From assembly GCA_934691625.1 (NCBI GenBank), contig CAKUTA010000024.1:1-12659 (forward strand): a stretch of 12,659 bases of DNA, in the 5' to 3' direction. The translations under genes were made by a program, and so were the position numbers. Source of the DNA: an uncultured Bacteroidales bacterium. GTDB lineage: Bacteria > Bacteroidota > Bacteroidia > Bacteroidales > UBA932. The notes beneath the pieces are model-generated. The model did not search any database, was not told the origin of the DNA, and was given only the letters and a program-made list of their open reading frames with translations. Numbering within the stretch: position 1 is the first letter of the stretch; every line of letters begins with the position of its first letter. This document shows positions 1 to 6,994 of the stretch, piece by piece.

Positions 1-50
1 AATTGAACTTTTCCACGCCAAAAGATGAGTTCTTCAAATATTTGTTGTAA
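1..50 (+). mobile_element. 3' tail of a probable IS30-family transposase (partial, cut by window edge)
   Basis: Reading from base 3, the plus strand encodes LNFSTPKDEFFKYLL followed by TAA at 48-50. This resembles the C-terminal end of IS30-family transposases, which typically finish with a motif like RPRK-LG/N-x-TP-x-E/D-VFF. The bases after the stop (TGTTGCACTT, 51-60) resemble the 3' ends of Bacteroidales IS30-type elements as I recall them. Only 15 codons are visible, so it cannot be said whether the element is intact. The element's right boundary cannot be fixed; it is probably somewhere in 75-95, before the promoter of the next gene. A competing reading is a minus-strand frame from ATG at 107 that stays open to the edge. 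Confidence 0.45.
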
Positions 51-98
51 TGTTGCACTTGCTTTTTGACTCTGCCGAGCATCATCCGATGAAATAAA

Positions 99-130
99 TT
101 TGGGCATTTACGGCTTTTCGGCTATATTTG
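99..130 (+). promoter_or_regulatory. Bacteroidota-type promoter of the clostripain gene
   Basis: TTTG at 99-102 is followed by 20 bp and then TATATTTG at 123-130. This is an exact match to the Bacteroidota consensus of a -33 TTTG and a -7 TAnnTTTG. The expected transcription start is near 136-138. The first in-frame ATG (135) would therefore lie at or before the RNA start, which argues for initiation at the later ATGs at 165 or 180. Confidence 0.7.
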
Positions 131-164
131 TTAGATGTTTATGGTGTTTTGTGATAAATATAGT

Positions 165-1430
165 ATGTATATCCGTGCCATGTCATGCAGAGTGTTGTTG
201 ATAATTGTATCTGCCGTCATGGCCGTGTCTCTTGCCGTTTCATGCTCCAGAGGGGGGCTTGATACAGATGTCGTTCCAAGGAAATATGCAGGCAGGGCCG
301 ACACTCCCCGGTGCAGGAAAGTGCTTCTGCTGTATTCCGCGGGCTTCAATGATTTGAGCAGCAGCCTGGAGGATGATATCAATGATATGGAGAGCGGCTA
401 TGTCCCTCGCAAGATGACGGCGGCGGATGTCATTCTTGTGTTCTCACGCAGACCTGCTGACCATTCATACCGGAAGAATGCACCGTCATATCTGTACCGT
501 ATAAGCATGGATGTTGACGGCAATGTAGCACGTGATACTCTGGCTACCTGGCCAGCAGACTCTGCGGCGGCATCGGTAGGGACCCTGAACTCGGTGCTGA
601 ACTATGTGAAAAATAAATTTCCTGCAGGGAACTACGGTATGGTCTTCTCTTCTCATGCTACAGGGTGGCTTCCAGCCAATGACCAGCTTGTGCGGACGCC
701 AGGAACAATAGTCTCGCCGTCAAGTGTGGGAGTGGACATGACGGATTCTAACTTCTCGTATCAGATGGATATAGAGGACTTCGCCGCCGCGATTCCGATG
801 AAGCTGGATTATCTGATTTTCGATGCCTGCCTGATGGGCGGGGTCGAAGTGGCATACGCAATGCGTGATAAATGTGACAGGCTCCTGTTCTCGCAGACGG
901 AAACCATGGCTGATGGCTTATGTGATTATAAAACCCTGGCGCAAAATCTGTTCGGACATGATGAGCCGGGTCTGATGAAGCTGTGCGAGGACTCGTATTC
1001 CCAGTACATGGCACAGACAGGACTGAACAGGTCCTTCACGATCTCGATGATTGACTGCACCCGTCTGGAGCCTCTGGCAAATGTGTGCAGACGGATATTT
1101 TCAGACTACCGGACTGCTATAGCCTCAGTGGAACCATCGGCTGTGCAGGAGTATTATCATACTTATTTCACGACAAGCGCAAGGCGTCACTATTTCTATG
1201 ACATGGATGATATCCTGGAGCAGAGCGGTGTGCCTTCGTCTGATATGGCTGAATTCAGGAAAGCTCTCGGTGACTGTGTTCTGTATAAGGCTGCGACACC
1301 TAAGTTTCTGACACTCACCATAAGAAAGCATTGCGGGCTCAGCATGTACTTGTCCGCTAACGGCACGTATGAACTGGATGAGTTCTACAGGACCCTGTCG
1401 TGGAACAAGGCTACTGAGTATCTGAAGTAG
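165..1430 (+). CDS. Clostripain-family (peptidase C11) lipoprotein
   Basis: Probable cysteine endopeptidase of family C11, cleaving after basic residues, exported and anchored as a lipoprotein. The frame is open from an ATG at 135, but the promoter places the RNA start there, so ATG 165 or ATG 180 is the likely start. Numbering from 165, residues 9-25 form a hydrophobic signal ending in LAVSC with the lipid-accepting Cys at 27. The lipobox is loose, as is common in Bacteroidota. The catalytic dyad is visible: His164 in SSHATGW, and Cys222 in DACLMGGVE. The block after the Cys ([12 protein letters not shown]) also fits the family. The related PmC11 of Parabacteroides merdae is self-processed between His and Cys; here that stretch is 57 residues and contains an Arg (LVRTPG), so processing is possible but unproven. 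No operon partner is seen; the 3' end overlaps tdk on the other strand by 20 bp. Family assignment is firm, while substrate and localisation are inferred. Confidence 0.88.
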   Translation: MYIRAMSCRVLLIIVSAVMAVSLAVSCSRGGLDTDVVPRKYAGRADTPRCRKVLLLYSAGFNDLSSSLEDDINDMESGYVPRKMTAADVILVFSRRPADHSYRKNAPSYLYRISMDVDGNVARDTLATWPADSAAASVGTLNSVLNYVKNKFPAGNYGMVFSSHATGWLPANDQLVRTPGTIVSPSSVGVDMTDSNFSYQMDIEDFAAAIPMKLDYLIFDACLMGGVEVAYAMRDKCDRLLFSQTETMADGLCDYKTLAQNLFGHDEPGLMKLCEDSYSQYMAQTGLNRSFTISMIDCTRLEPLANVCRRIFSDYRTAIASVEPSAVQEYYHTYFTTSARRHYFYDMDDILEQSGVPSSDMAEFRKALGDCVLYKAATPKFLTLTIRKHCGLSMYLSANGTYELDEFYRTLSWNKATEYLK

Positions 1431-2007
1431 AGCTTTTCTTCTCGGCTTCCATAGCCTCATTATAGCACTGGCGGCATAACGGCTCGTAGATATCCTTCTC
1501 TCCAAGGACAACAAGCTTATGGCTCTTGGTCAGACGATGCGAATGGTTCGCAAGATTCCCGCATTTGACGCAGATGGCATGGACTTTCTGGACATCCTCC
1601 GCAATAGCCATGAGACCAGGGATCGGGCCGAATGGCTTGCCCATGTAGTCAGTGTCAAGCCCTGCGACAATGACCCTTTTCCCCTTGTCGGCAAGCTCCT
1701 GTGCGACAGCGATAAGGCTCTCCCCGAAGAACTGTGCTTCATCGATTCCCACTACCTGTGTATCATCGGCCGCCTCCAGCATCTTCTCCGCATTCTTTAC
1801 TGGCGTGCATGGGATGCTGTGGAGATCATGTGACACTACATCCATATCTGAATAGCGCTTGTCCACGGCAGGCTTGAATATCTCTATCTTCTGGTTCGCA
1901 AACTGCGCCCTTTTCAGTCTTCTTATAAGTTCTTCTGTCTTGCCGGAAAACATTGAGCCGCAGATTACTTCGATGCAGCCTGTCTTTTTGGGATTCTCTG
2001 AATACAT
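1411..2007 (-). CDS. tdk: Thymidine kinase (type II)
   Basis: Phosphorylates thymidine to dTMP with ATP in the cytoplasmic pyrimidine salvage pathway (EC 2.7.1.21). The 198-residue protein has the usual family length. Visible landmarks are the Walker A loop GSMFSGKT (17-24), the DEAQFF motif (89-94) with the catalytic Glu90, the [12 protein letters not shown] block (116-127), and four zinc-binding cysteines in two CxxC pairs (C146/C149 and C178/C181). The segment before the second CxxC (YEPLC) matches the thymidine-binding lasso region. The C-terminal tail (SSTSDTQ) is encoded in the part that overlaps the convergent clostripain gene. It is probably transcribed alone from the promoter at 2031-2061. 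Nothing appears missing or altered. Confidence 0.97.
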   Translation of the reverse strand: MYSENPKKTGCIEVICGSMFSGKTEELIRRLKRAQFANQKIEIFKPAVDKRYSDMDVVSHDLHSIPCTPVKNAEKMLEAADDTQVVGIDEAQFFGESLIAVAQELADKGKRVIVAGLDTDYMGKPFGPIPGLMAIAEDVQKVHAICVKCGNLANHSHRLTKSHKLVVLGEKDIYEPLCRQCYNEAMEAEKKSSTSDTQ

Positions 2008-2030
2008 TTCTTATTGGTTGTAATGGATTG

Positions 2031-2061
2031 CGAATTTAATATTTTTCATGGGCTTGTGCAA
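2031..2061 (-). promoter_or_regulatory. Putative tdk promoter
   Basis: On the minus strand, TTG (plus-strand 2059-2061) is followed by 20 bp and TAAATTCG (2031-2038). This is one mismatch from the TAnnTTTG -7 box. The predicted RNA start near 2024 leaves a leader of about 17 nt before the tdk ATG at 2007. Confidence 0.45.
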
Positions 2062-2104
2062 TATCGGCAAGACGGCATTTTTTTTGCGAAATTGGATGCC
2101 AATG

Positions 2105-2136
2105 TTTCCGTTTGTCATAATTAAGCTGTACTTTTG
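2105..2136 (+). promoter_or_regulatory. Putative promoter of the acidic protein-rsmI-HhH run
   Basis: TACTTTTG at 2129-2136 matches the TAnnTTTG -7 box exactly. A weaker -33 (TTTC, 2105-2108) lies 20 bp upstream. The predicted RNA start near 2143 gives a leader of about 12 nt before the ATG at 2155. It is back-to-back with the tdk promoter. Confidence 0.45.
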
Positions 2137-2154
2137 TGCATAATCGTTTGATTT

Positions 2155-3030
2155 ATGGACAAGAACAGGACTGAAACAATAGAAGAGCTGGAAAGGGAAC
2201 TCTCCGAGGTGAAGGAGAGGGTCTCCGGTCTGGAGAAGATGCTGGCACGGCTTAAGCTTGAGTACGGAGCCCCGGCCGAGTATATCGACCTTGGACATGA
2301 TGATTTCCTGTCGGATATAACGGAAGTGTCTGTTCCAGAAGAAGATGTTGTCAATGAGCCTGTTACGGAAGTGCCGGAACCTGTTGCCGAGGACTTGGAG
2401 ACGGAGCCTGCGCAGGATGATGTTCATGAAGATATCACTGCAGATGTAGAACCTGAGCCTGATGACATTCCTGAAGATATCCGGGTGCGGGATGAGCTTG
2501 AGCCTGAAGAAGTTGTGGAGGAGATCCCTGATGCCGCAGAGCAGGCTGCCGAGGATACTTTGGCTGATATGCCGTCTGGCTCCGAAATGCCGGCCGCAAG
2601 TGAAGAACTTGCGCAGGCCGCAGATGAAGAGGACCTCCCGGAAGGCGATGACAGCTCCCTGTTCGGCATGCTTGAGGATGAACCCGTAAATGACAGACAG
2701 AAGCCTGTCCGCACACTTAACGATGCCAATTCGTCACGTGCGCATAAGACGGTAGGGGAGTCCAGAGGCTCCCAGGCGTGGCGCACCGATATCCCGGGAC
2801 CTGAGGTGAAGGATATAAGGAGTGCAATCTCCTTGAATGACAGGGTTATGTTCATATCCACCCTGTTCCGTGAGGATTCAATGCTTTTTCAGGATGTGGT
2901 GTCCAGAATCAATGCCCAGGTTTCTCTAGACAAGGTGGTTTCTTATCTGGAAGAGACTTTTCCTGAATGGGATATGAATTCAGACCTGGTATATAGGTTC
3001 ATGATGGCGGTCCGTAGAAAAATCAGATGA
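2155..3030 (+). CDS. Conserved acidic coiled-coil protein of unknown function
   Basis: I do not recognise a function. The 291-residue protein has three parts. Residues 1-38 are a charged heptad-like helix (TIEELERELSEVKERVSGLE...), likely a coiled coil. Residues about 45-190 are low-complexity and very rich in Glu, Asp, Pro and Ala, presumably disordered. Residues about 217-291 form a compact conserved-looking helical domain beginning DIRSAISLNDR and including FRED and YLEETFPEWD. Similar C-terminal domains (SLNDRxxF...LF) recur, as I recall, in uncharacterised Bacteroidales proteins with variable acidic linkers. No signal peptide or membrane segment is seen, so it should be cytoplasmic. It is the first gene of a run and overlaps rsmI through ATGA, suggesting translational coupling. 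A role linked to ribosome maturation or the envelope is possible but not shown. Confidence 0.85.
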   Translation: MDKNRTETIEELERELSEVKERVSGLEKMLARLKLEYGAPAEYIDLGHDDFLSDITEVSVPEEDVVNEPVTEVPEPVAEDLETEPAQDDVHEDITADVEPEPDDIPEDIRVRDELEPEEVVEEIPDAAEQAAEDTLADMPSGSEMPAASEELAQAADEEDLPEGDDSSLFGMLEDEPVNDRQKPVRTLNDANSSRAHKTVGESRGSQAWRTDIPGPEVKDIRSAISLNDRVMFISTLFREDSMLFQDVVSRINAQVSLDKVVSYLEETFPEWDMNSDLVYRFMMAVRRKIR

Positions 3031-3740
3031 TGGAACCGGGTAAGCTATACATCGTGCCGACTCCGGTCGGAAATCTTGAGGATATGACATTCCGTGCAGT
3101 CAAGGTCCTTCAGGAGGCGGATCTCATTCTGGCTGAGGACACCAGGACAAGCTCTGTGCTGCTGAAGCATTATGATATCCACGGAAAGCTTCAGTCGCAT
3201 CATAAATTCAACGAGCATCAGACTGCGTCAGTCATAAAGGACCGTATAATGGCAGGGCTGAATGTCGCATTGATAAGCGATGCCGGCACTCCAGGTATCT
3301 CTGACCCTGGTTTTCTGCTGGCGCGGACATGCGCAAGCGAAGGAATAGAAGTGCAGACGCTTCCAGGGGCAACAGCTTGCATACCAGCTATCGTCTCGTC
3401 CGGGCTGCCATGCGACAGGTTCTGCTTCGAAGGCTTCCTTCCGGTTAAGAAAGGGCGCCAGACATTGCTCAAGTCGCTCGCGCAGGAGCCTCGGACAATG
3501 ATCTTCTATGAATCTCCGTATCGTCTTGTGAGGACACTGGAGCAGTTTACGGAGTATTTCGGTCCGGACAGAGACTGCTCTGTGGCAAGGGAAATCTCCA
3601 AGGTGCATGAGGAACACCGCAGGGGAACATTGTCCGAAGTTCTGGAATGGTTCAGGGAGCACGAACCTAAAGGCGAAATCGTGATAATCGTGGCAGGTGC
3701 TCCATCACGCAGGCGTAAAGAGGACAGCGCCGGCGAGTAG
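3027..3740 (+). CDS. rsmI: 16S rRNA (cytidine1402-2'-O)-methyltransferase
   Basis: Transfers a methyl group from S-adenosylmethionine to the ribose of C1402 in the decoding centre of 16S rRNA. Tetrapyrrole-methylase fold landmarks are all present: TPVGNLEDMT (12-21), AEDTR (36-40), the glycine-rich ISDAGTPGISDPG (83-95), LPGATA (112-117), SGLP then FEGFLP (125-139), and the AREISK block. At 237 residues it is shorter than the 286-residue E. coli enzyme and lacks the C-terminal extension, which is normal for Bacteroidota. There are two possible adjacent ATG starts (3027 and 3030). The 3027 start overlaps the TGA of the preceding gene as ATGA, favouring coupled translation. The last codons carry one copy of a 13-nt repeat found again after the stop. 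Confidence 0.95.
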   Translation: MMEPGKLYIVPTPVGNLEDMTFRAVKVLQEADLILAEDTRTSSVLLKHYDIHGKLQSHHKFNEHQTASVIKDRIMAGLNVALISDAGTPGISDPGFLLARTCASEGIEVQTLPGATACIPAIVSSGLPCDRFCFEGFLPVKKGRQTLLKSLAQEPRTMIFYESPYRLVRTLEQFTEYFGPDRDCSVAREISKVHEEHRRGTLSEVLEWFREHEPKGEIVIIVAGAPSRRRKEDSAGE

Positions 3741-3763
3741 CAAATAACACATCGTGGCAGGTG
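3687..3763 (+). repeat. 13-nt direct repeat spanning the end of rsmI
   Basis: ATCGTGGCAGGTG occurs at 3687-3699, inside rsmI (encoding IVAG), and again at 3751-3763, in the gap before the next gene. The copies are 64 bp apart start to start. The second copy overlaps nothing coding. It may be the scar of a local duplication at the 3' end of rsmI, or chance. Confidence 0.6.
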
Positions 3764-3776
3764 GAGTTATGGAAAA

Positions 3777-4694
3777 ATGCCTGAAGACAAGAAGGGGAGC
3801 GGAAAGCTCTCACCATCATTCGTGACTGGAGCCATTGCATTGGTATTTCTCGCAATCGGCTATCAGACAGCACTTTTTATGCATAGGGCCGCAGCCCTGA
3901 AAATATTGTCGGACGCTTCTGTGCCGGATACGGTTTTCGTATATCCGCAGGGTGTCTTGCCGCAGTCCGGCGATGACGGACAGGGAGAGTCTGCCAGCAC
4001 AGCGGACCGGCGGAAAGCTGCCGCATCCGTACGTCATGGCGGAAGACGTCCGGAACGGGCTGAAGCTGTCGCTGTGGCGATGACTCCAAGGACCTACGAG
4101 TCGTTCCGCTTCGATCCTAATACTGTGACTGTAGGGGAGTTGTGCCGTCTAGGCTTCTCTCGTAAGCAGGCGGAGTCGATAGACAGCTACAGACGTAAAG
4201 GAGGCCGCTTCAGGCGTAAGGAAGACTTCGCGAAGTCCTATGTGGTGGCGGATTCAGTGTATTCAAGGCTGAAAAGCTACATTGACATCCCCCTTCTGGA
4301 TATAAACTCCGCTGATTCTGCGGCATTCGATGACCTGCCTGGAATCGGTGGATATTTCGCATCCAGGATAGTGACGTACAGGCGTAAGCTTGGGGGATAT
4401 TCGTATAAGGAGCAGCTTATGGACATCTACCATCTGGATAGCGGGAAATATTCAGCCTTTGCAGATCTGATAACGATAGAAAAGCCTGCTGAGCCGTTCA
4501 GGCTATGGTCAATGCCTCCGGACTCGCTCATGATGCATCCGTATATACATGACTGGCCGACTGCCAGGGCAATAGACCTGTATAGACGCAATAATTCCCG
4601 CACGCTGTGGACCGTGGAAGGTCTCAGGAATGCGGGAATATTGAATGACGATATGGCATTCAGGCTGTCACGTTGCAGGATAGCCTCGCCATAG
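3777..4694 (+). CDS. ComEA-like helix-hairpin-helix membrane protein
   Basis: A 305-residue protein with one membrane segment (about 15-35), a basic/polar linker (about 45-108), and three consecutive helix-hairpin-helix units. The first is around 112-160 (FDPNTVTVGELCRLGFS, then YRRKGGRFRRKEDF). The second is around 174-235 and is the most canonical (INSADSAAFDDLPGIGGYFASRI). The third is around 245-305 and is degenerate (HPYIHDWPTARAI). HhH motifs of this type bind DNA without sequence specificity; in ComEA they receive incoming DNA in natural transformation. This three-unit version is common in Bacteroidota, but I know of no proven role there. The topology (short cytoplasmic N-terminus, outside C-terminus) is inferred. 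It follows rsmI by 36 bp and is probably co-transcribed. Its 3' end is 26 bp from the 3' end of convergent recA, with no visible terminator between. Confidence 0.85.
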   Translation: MPEDKKGSGKLSPSFVTGAIALVFLAIGYQTALFMHRAAALKILSDASVPDTVFVYPQGVLPQSGDDGQGESASTADRRKAAASVRHGGRRPERAEAVAVAMTPRTYESFRFDPNTVTVGELCRLGFSRKQAESIDSYRRKGGRFRRKEDFAKSYVVADSVYSRLKSYIDIPLLDINSADSAAFDDLPGIGGYFASRIVTYRRKLGGYSYKEQLMDIYHLDSGKYSAFADLITIEKPAEPFRLWSMPPDSLMMHPYIHDWPTARAIDLYRRNNSRTLWTVEGLRNAGILNDDMAFRLSRCRIASP

Positions 4695-4720
4695 CTGAAC
4701 GCGCGACTTTTATCGGTTTC

Positions 4721-5755
4721 CTAGTCCTCGACGTGCTTCAGCGCCTCGCGGATCTTGGCCTCGATTTCATCGCTGAGCTCTACATTGTCGGCGATGAGCT
4801 GCTTTGTGGCCTCACGTCCCTGTGCGAGCTTCTGATCGCCATAGCTGAACCATGAACCGCTCTTGGAGATGATGCCGTACTCGACACCGAGGTCCACGAT
4901 CTCTCCTGTATGCGAGATGCCTTCTCCATAGACGATATCGAATTCTGCCTTCTTGAAAGGAGGGGCCATCTTGTTCTTCACGACTTTTACCTTCGTGCGG
5001 TTTCCGAGAGCCTCTTCCCCGTCCTTTATCTGTGTAGTCCTGCGCACGTCGATCCTGACGGATGCGTAGAACTTCAGCGCATTGCCTCCTGTCGTGGTCT
5101 CAGGATTGCCGAACATCACGCCGATTTTCTCTCGGAGCTGGTTGATGAATATGCAGCAGGTGTTTGTCTTGCTGATATTGGCGGTCAGCTTACGGAGAGC
5201 CTGACTCATGAGCCTTGCCTGGAGTCCGACCTTGTTGTCGCCCATCTCGCCTTCGATTTCGGCCTTAGGTGTAAGAGCCGCTACGGAGTCTATGACGATG
5301 ATGTCGATAGCTCCGGAACGGATAAGGTTGTCCGCGATTTCAAGTGCCTGCTCGCCATTGTCCGGCTGTGAAATCAGGAGCGTGTCGAGATTTACGCCCA
5401 GGGCTTTCGCGTATGAACGGTCGAATGCATGCTCTGCGTCGATCATTGCGGCGATGCCTCCCTGCTTCTGGGCCTGTGCGATTGCATGGATCGCCAATGT
5501 CGTCTTACCGCTGGACTCGGGGCCATAGATCTCTATGATTCTTCCTTTCGGATAGCCTCCGATCCCGAGGGCATGGTCGAGAGCTATCGAGCCGCTCGGT
5601 ATTACTTGATGTTCATCCCATTGTGGCTGATCTCCCAGCTTCATGATCGTGCCTTTCCCATAGTCTTTTTCAATCTTGTCGATCGTTGCCTGCAGCGCTT
5701 TCAGTTTCCCGGAATCAACCTGGGCGCCAGCATCTTTTACTGCTTCTTTAGCCAT
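4721..5755 (-). CDS. recA: Recombinase RecA
   Basis: ATP-dependent DNA strand-exchange protein for homologous recombination and repair. The 344-residue length is normal. Visible features are the Walker A loop GPESSGKTT (78-86), DAEHAFD (106-112), Walker B IIVID (152-156), loop L1 around EGEMGD (168-173), loop L2 starting at INQLREKIG and ending at ETTTGG (to 224), and an acidic C-terminal tail (REALKHVED). The ATG has no Shine-Dalgarno, as usual in this phylum. It is transcribed alone from the promoter at 5803-5810 through a short leader holding a perfect hairpin. No LexA-like operator was recognised. recX is not adjacent but lies at the end of the divergent rlmN transcription unit. Confidence 0.98.
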   Translation of the reverse strand: MAKEAVKDAGAQVDSGKLKALQATIDKIEKDYGKGTIMKLGDQPQWDEHQVIPSGSIALDHALGIGGYPKGRIIEIYGPESSGKTTLAIHAIAQAQKQGGIAAMIDAEHAFDRSYAKALGVNLDTLLISQPDNGEQALEIADNLIRSGAIDIIVIDSVAALTPKAEIEGEMGDNKVGLQARLMSQALRKLTANISKTNTCCIFINQLREKIGVMFGNPETTTGGNALKFYASVRIDVRRTTQIKDGEEALGNRTKVKVVKNKMAPPFKKAEFDIVYGEGISHTGEIVDLGVEYGIISKSGSWFSYGDQKLAQGREATKQLIADNVELSDEIEAKIREALKHVED

Positions 5756-5779
5756 AATGTGTTAATTTTTGTTCTTATC

Positions 5780-5795
5780 TGCGGATTTGTCCGCA
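5780..5795 (-). promoter_or_regulatory. Perfect hairpin at the 5' end of the recA leader
   Basis: TGCGGA (5780-5785) and TCCGCA (5790-5795) form a perfect 6-bp stem with a 4-nt loop. It lies immediately downstream of the RNA start predicted from the -7 box (about 5796), so the recA mRNA would begin with this hairpin. It could stabilise the transcript, or the DNA palindrome could be a repressor operator. Neither is proven. Confidence 0.5.
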
Positions 5796-5802
5796 TTCTT
5801 TA

Positions 5803-5810
5803 CAAAGATA
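5803..5810 (-). promoter_or_regulatory. recA promoter (-7 box)
   Basis: On the minus strand the box reads TATCTTTG, an exact TAnnTTTG match. The -33 region, about 20-22 bp further upstream (around 5831-5836), is only weakly TTTG-like. The predicted RNA start near 5796 leaves a leader of about 40 nt to the recA ATG. Confidence 0.6.
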
Positions 5811-5844
5811 CAAAATCACTGCAAATAGGAACGGAAAAAATCAC

Positions 5845-5852
5845 TAAATTTG
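5845..5852 (+). promoter_or_regulatory. rlmN promoter (-7 box), probably giving a leaderless mRNA
   Basis: TAAATTTG at 5845-5852 is an exact -7 match. It ends only 7 bp before the rlmN ATG at 5860, so transcription should begin at or within a few bases of the start codon. No good -33 is seen at the expected 5821-5825. It is back-to-back with the recA promoter. Confidence 0.55.
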
Positions 5853-5859
5853 TACCTGT

Positions 5860-6957
5860 ATGAACGAAGTCATTAAACATAAGCTTCTTGGAAAGACTCC
5901 TGAAGAGCTGAAGGTGATAGCGGCCGAATGCGGTCTGCCAGGTTATGCTGGCGGACAGATTGCCCAGTGGCTGTATAAGAAGAAAGTCAGGACAATAGAT
6001 GAAATGACAAATCTCTCGAAATCCGGACGCGAGAGATTGGCTGAACGTTATGAGACCGGGGCAGTGGCATATTCTGACTGCCAGGAGTCTTCTGACGGGA
6101 CTAAAAAATACCTCTTCCCTGTGACGTGCGCCTTTCAGGGAGGACTGAACCGTATTGAGTCGGATTCTCCCGGGACAGTCGAGAGCAGCAGCATCGAGGC
6201 GGTCATGATTCCTGAACTTGACAGGAAGACATTGTGTGTGTCGTCCCAGGCAGGATGCAAGATGGGATGCCGCTTCTGCATGACAGGGCGTCAGGGCTTC
6301 CACGGGAACCTTTCTGCGGCGGATATTCTGTCCCAGTTCGTCTCTGTGGATGAGGCGGAGCAGCTGACAGGCACAGTGTTCATGGGAATGGGCGAGCCTC
6401 TGGATAATTATGACAATATGAAGAGGGCCATGGATGTCCTTACTGCCGACTGGGGCTTCGGATGGAGCCCGAAGCGTATAACCCTCTCGTCCATAGGCGT
6501 CCTCCCGAATCTTAAACGCTATCTGGACGAGACGCGGTGCCATCTGGCCATCAGTATGCATGACGTGTTCCCTGATGAGCGTGCTGAGCTTATGCCTGTC
6601 CAGAAGATGTATCCGCTGAAGGACGTTGTTAATCTTATCCGTCAGTATGACTTCACAGGGCAGCGCAGGGTAAGCTTCGAATATACAATGTTCTCAGGAC
6701 ATAATGATGACAAGCGTCATGCTGATGCCATCATCAGGCTCCTCTCCGGCCTGGAGTGCAGGGTGAACCTTATACGGTTCCACAAGATTCCTGATTTTCC
6801 GTATGTGTCTTCGCCGGAGGGAGTTATGGAAGTGTTCCGTGACAGGCTGAACAAGGCGGGCATCACTTCGACAATCCGAGCATCAAGGGGAGAGGACATC
6901 TTCGCCGCATGCGGCATGCTTGCAGGAAAGCATAAGGAGCGTGCATCTGGAAAATAA
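5860..6957 (+). CDS. rlmN: Dual-specificity RNA methyltransferase RlmN
   Basis: Radical-SAM enzyme that methylates C2 of A2503 in 23S rRNA and of A37 in some tRNAs. The 365-residue protein has the [4Fe-4S] motif CxxxCxxC at C133, C137 and C140 (within SSQAGCKMGCRFCMTG). The methyl-accepting and resolving cysteines are C126 (TLCVSS) and C351 (FAACGML), equivalent to E. coli C118 and C355. The SAM-binding GMGEP lies at 176-180. The N-terminal recognition domain is intact (LLGKTPEELK, QIAQWLYKK, IDEMTNLSK). The first ATG gives the usual family N-terminus, and no later ATG would keep the LLG motif, so 5860 is the start despite the near absence of a leader. It is the first gene of the run with the patatin-barrel gene and recX. 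Confidence 0.97.
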   Translation: MNEVIKHKLLGKTPEELKVIAAECGLPGYAGGQIAQWLYKKKVRTIDEMTNLSKSGRERLAERYETGAVAYSDCQESSDGTKKYLFPVTCAFQGGLNRIESDSPGTVESSSIEAVMIPELDRKTLCVSSQAGCKMGCRFCMTGRQGFHGNLSAADILSQFVSVDEAEQLTGTVFMGMGEPLDNYDNMKRAMDVLTADWGFGWSPKRITLSSIGVLPNLKRYLDETRCHLAISMHDVFPDERAELMPVQKMYPLKDVVNLIRQYDFTGQRRVSFEYTMFSGHNDDKRHADAIIRLLSGLECRVNLIRFHKIPDFPYVSSPEGVMEVFRDRLNKAGITSTIRASRGEDIFAACGMLAGKHKERASGK

Positions 6958-6960
6958 CAG

Positions 6961-6975
6961 ACGCCGTGCAGGCGT
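6961..6975 (+). other. Small hairpin between rlmN and the patatin gene
   Basis: ACGCC (6961-6965) and GGCGT (6971-6975) make a 5-bp GC-rich stem with a 5-nt loop in the 37-bp gap after rlmN. There is no T-run after it, so it is not a standard terminator. It may mark a processing or attenuation point, or mean nothing. Confidence 0.3.
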
Positions 6976-6994
6976 GTAACACCATATCGTAATC

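Noticed and set aside
1..107. Minus-strand frame from ATG at 107, open for 35 codons to the window edge
   Set aside because: It reads plausibly, but the opposite strand better resembles an IS30 transposase C-terminus with a stop. No good promoter lies upstream of 107 on the minus strand. It stays an alternative until the left flank is seen.
2210..2700. Possible tandem repeat in the acidic protein
   Set aside because: The E/D/P/A-rich stretch has recurring pieces such as EPV and EPE but no fixed period. It is low complexity rather than a true repeat array.
2424..2861. Ser-rich minus-strand frame of 145 codons
   Set aside because: The serine runs are the reverse reading of the Glu/Asp/Pro-rich codons of the acidic protein; it is a composition artefact.
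5800..6561. 253-codon minus-strand frame across the rlmN 5' half
   Set aside because: It lies antisense to a certain rlmN gene and has no recognisable protein features. It is a shadow frame.
6961..6975. Terminator between rlmN and the patatin gene
   Set aside because: The stem is only 5 bp and no T-run follows, so it is listed as a hairpin only.
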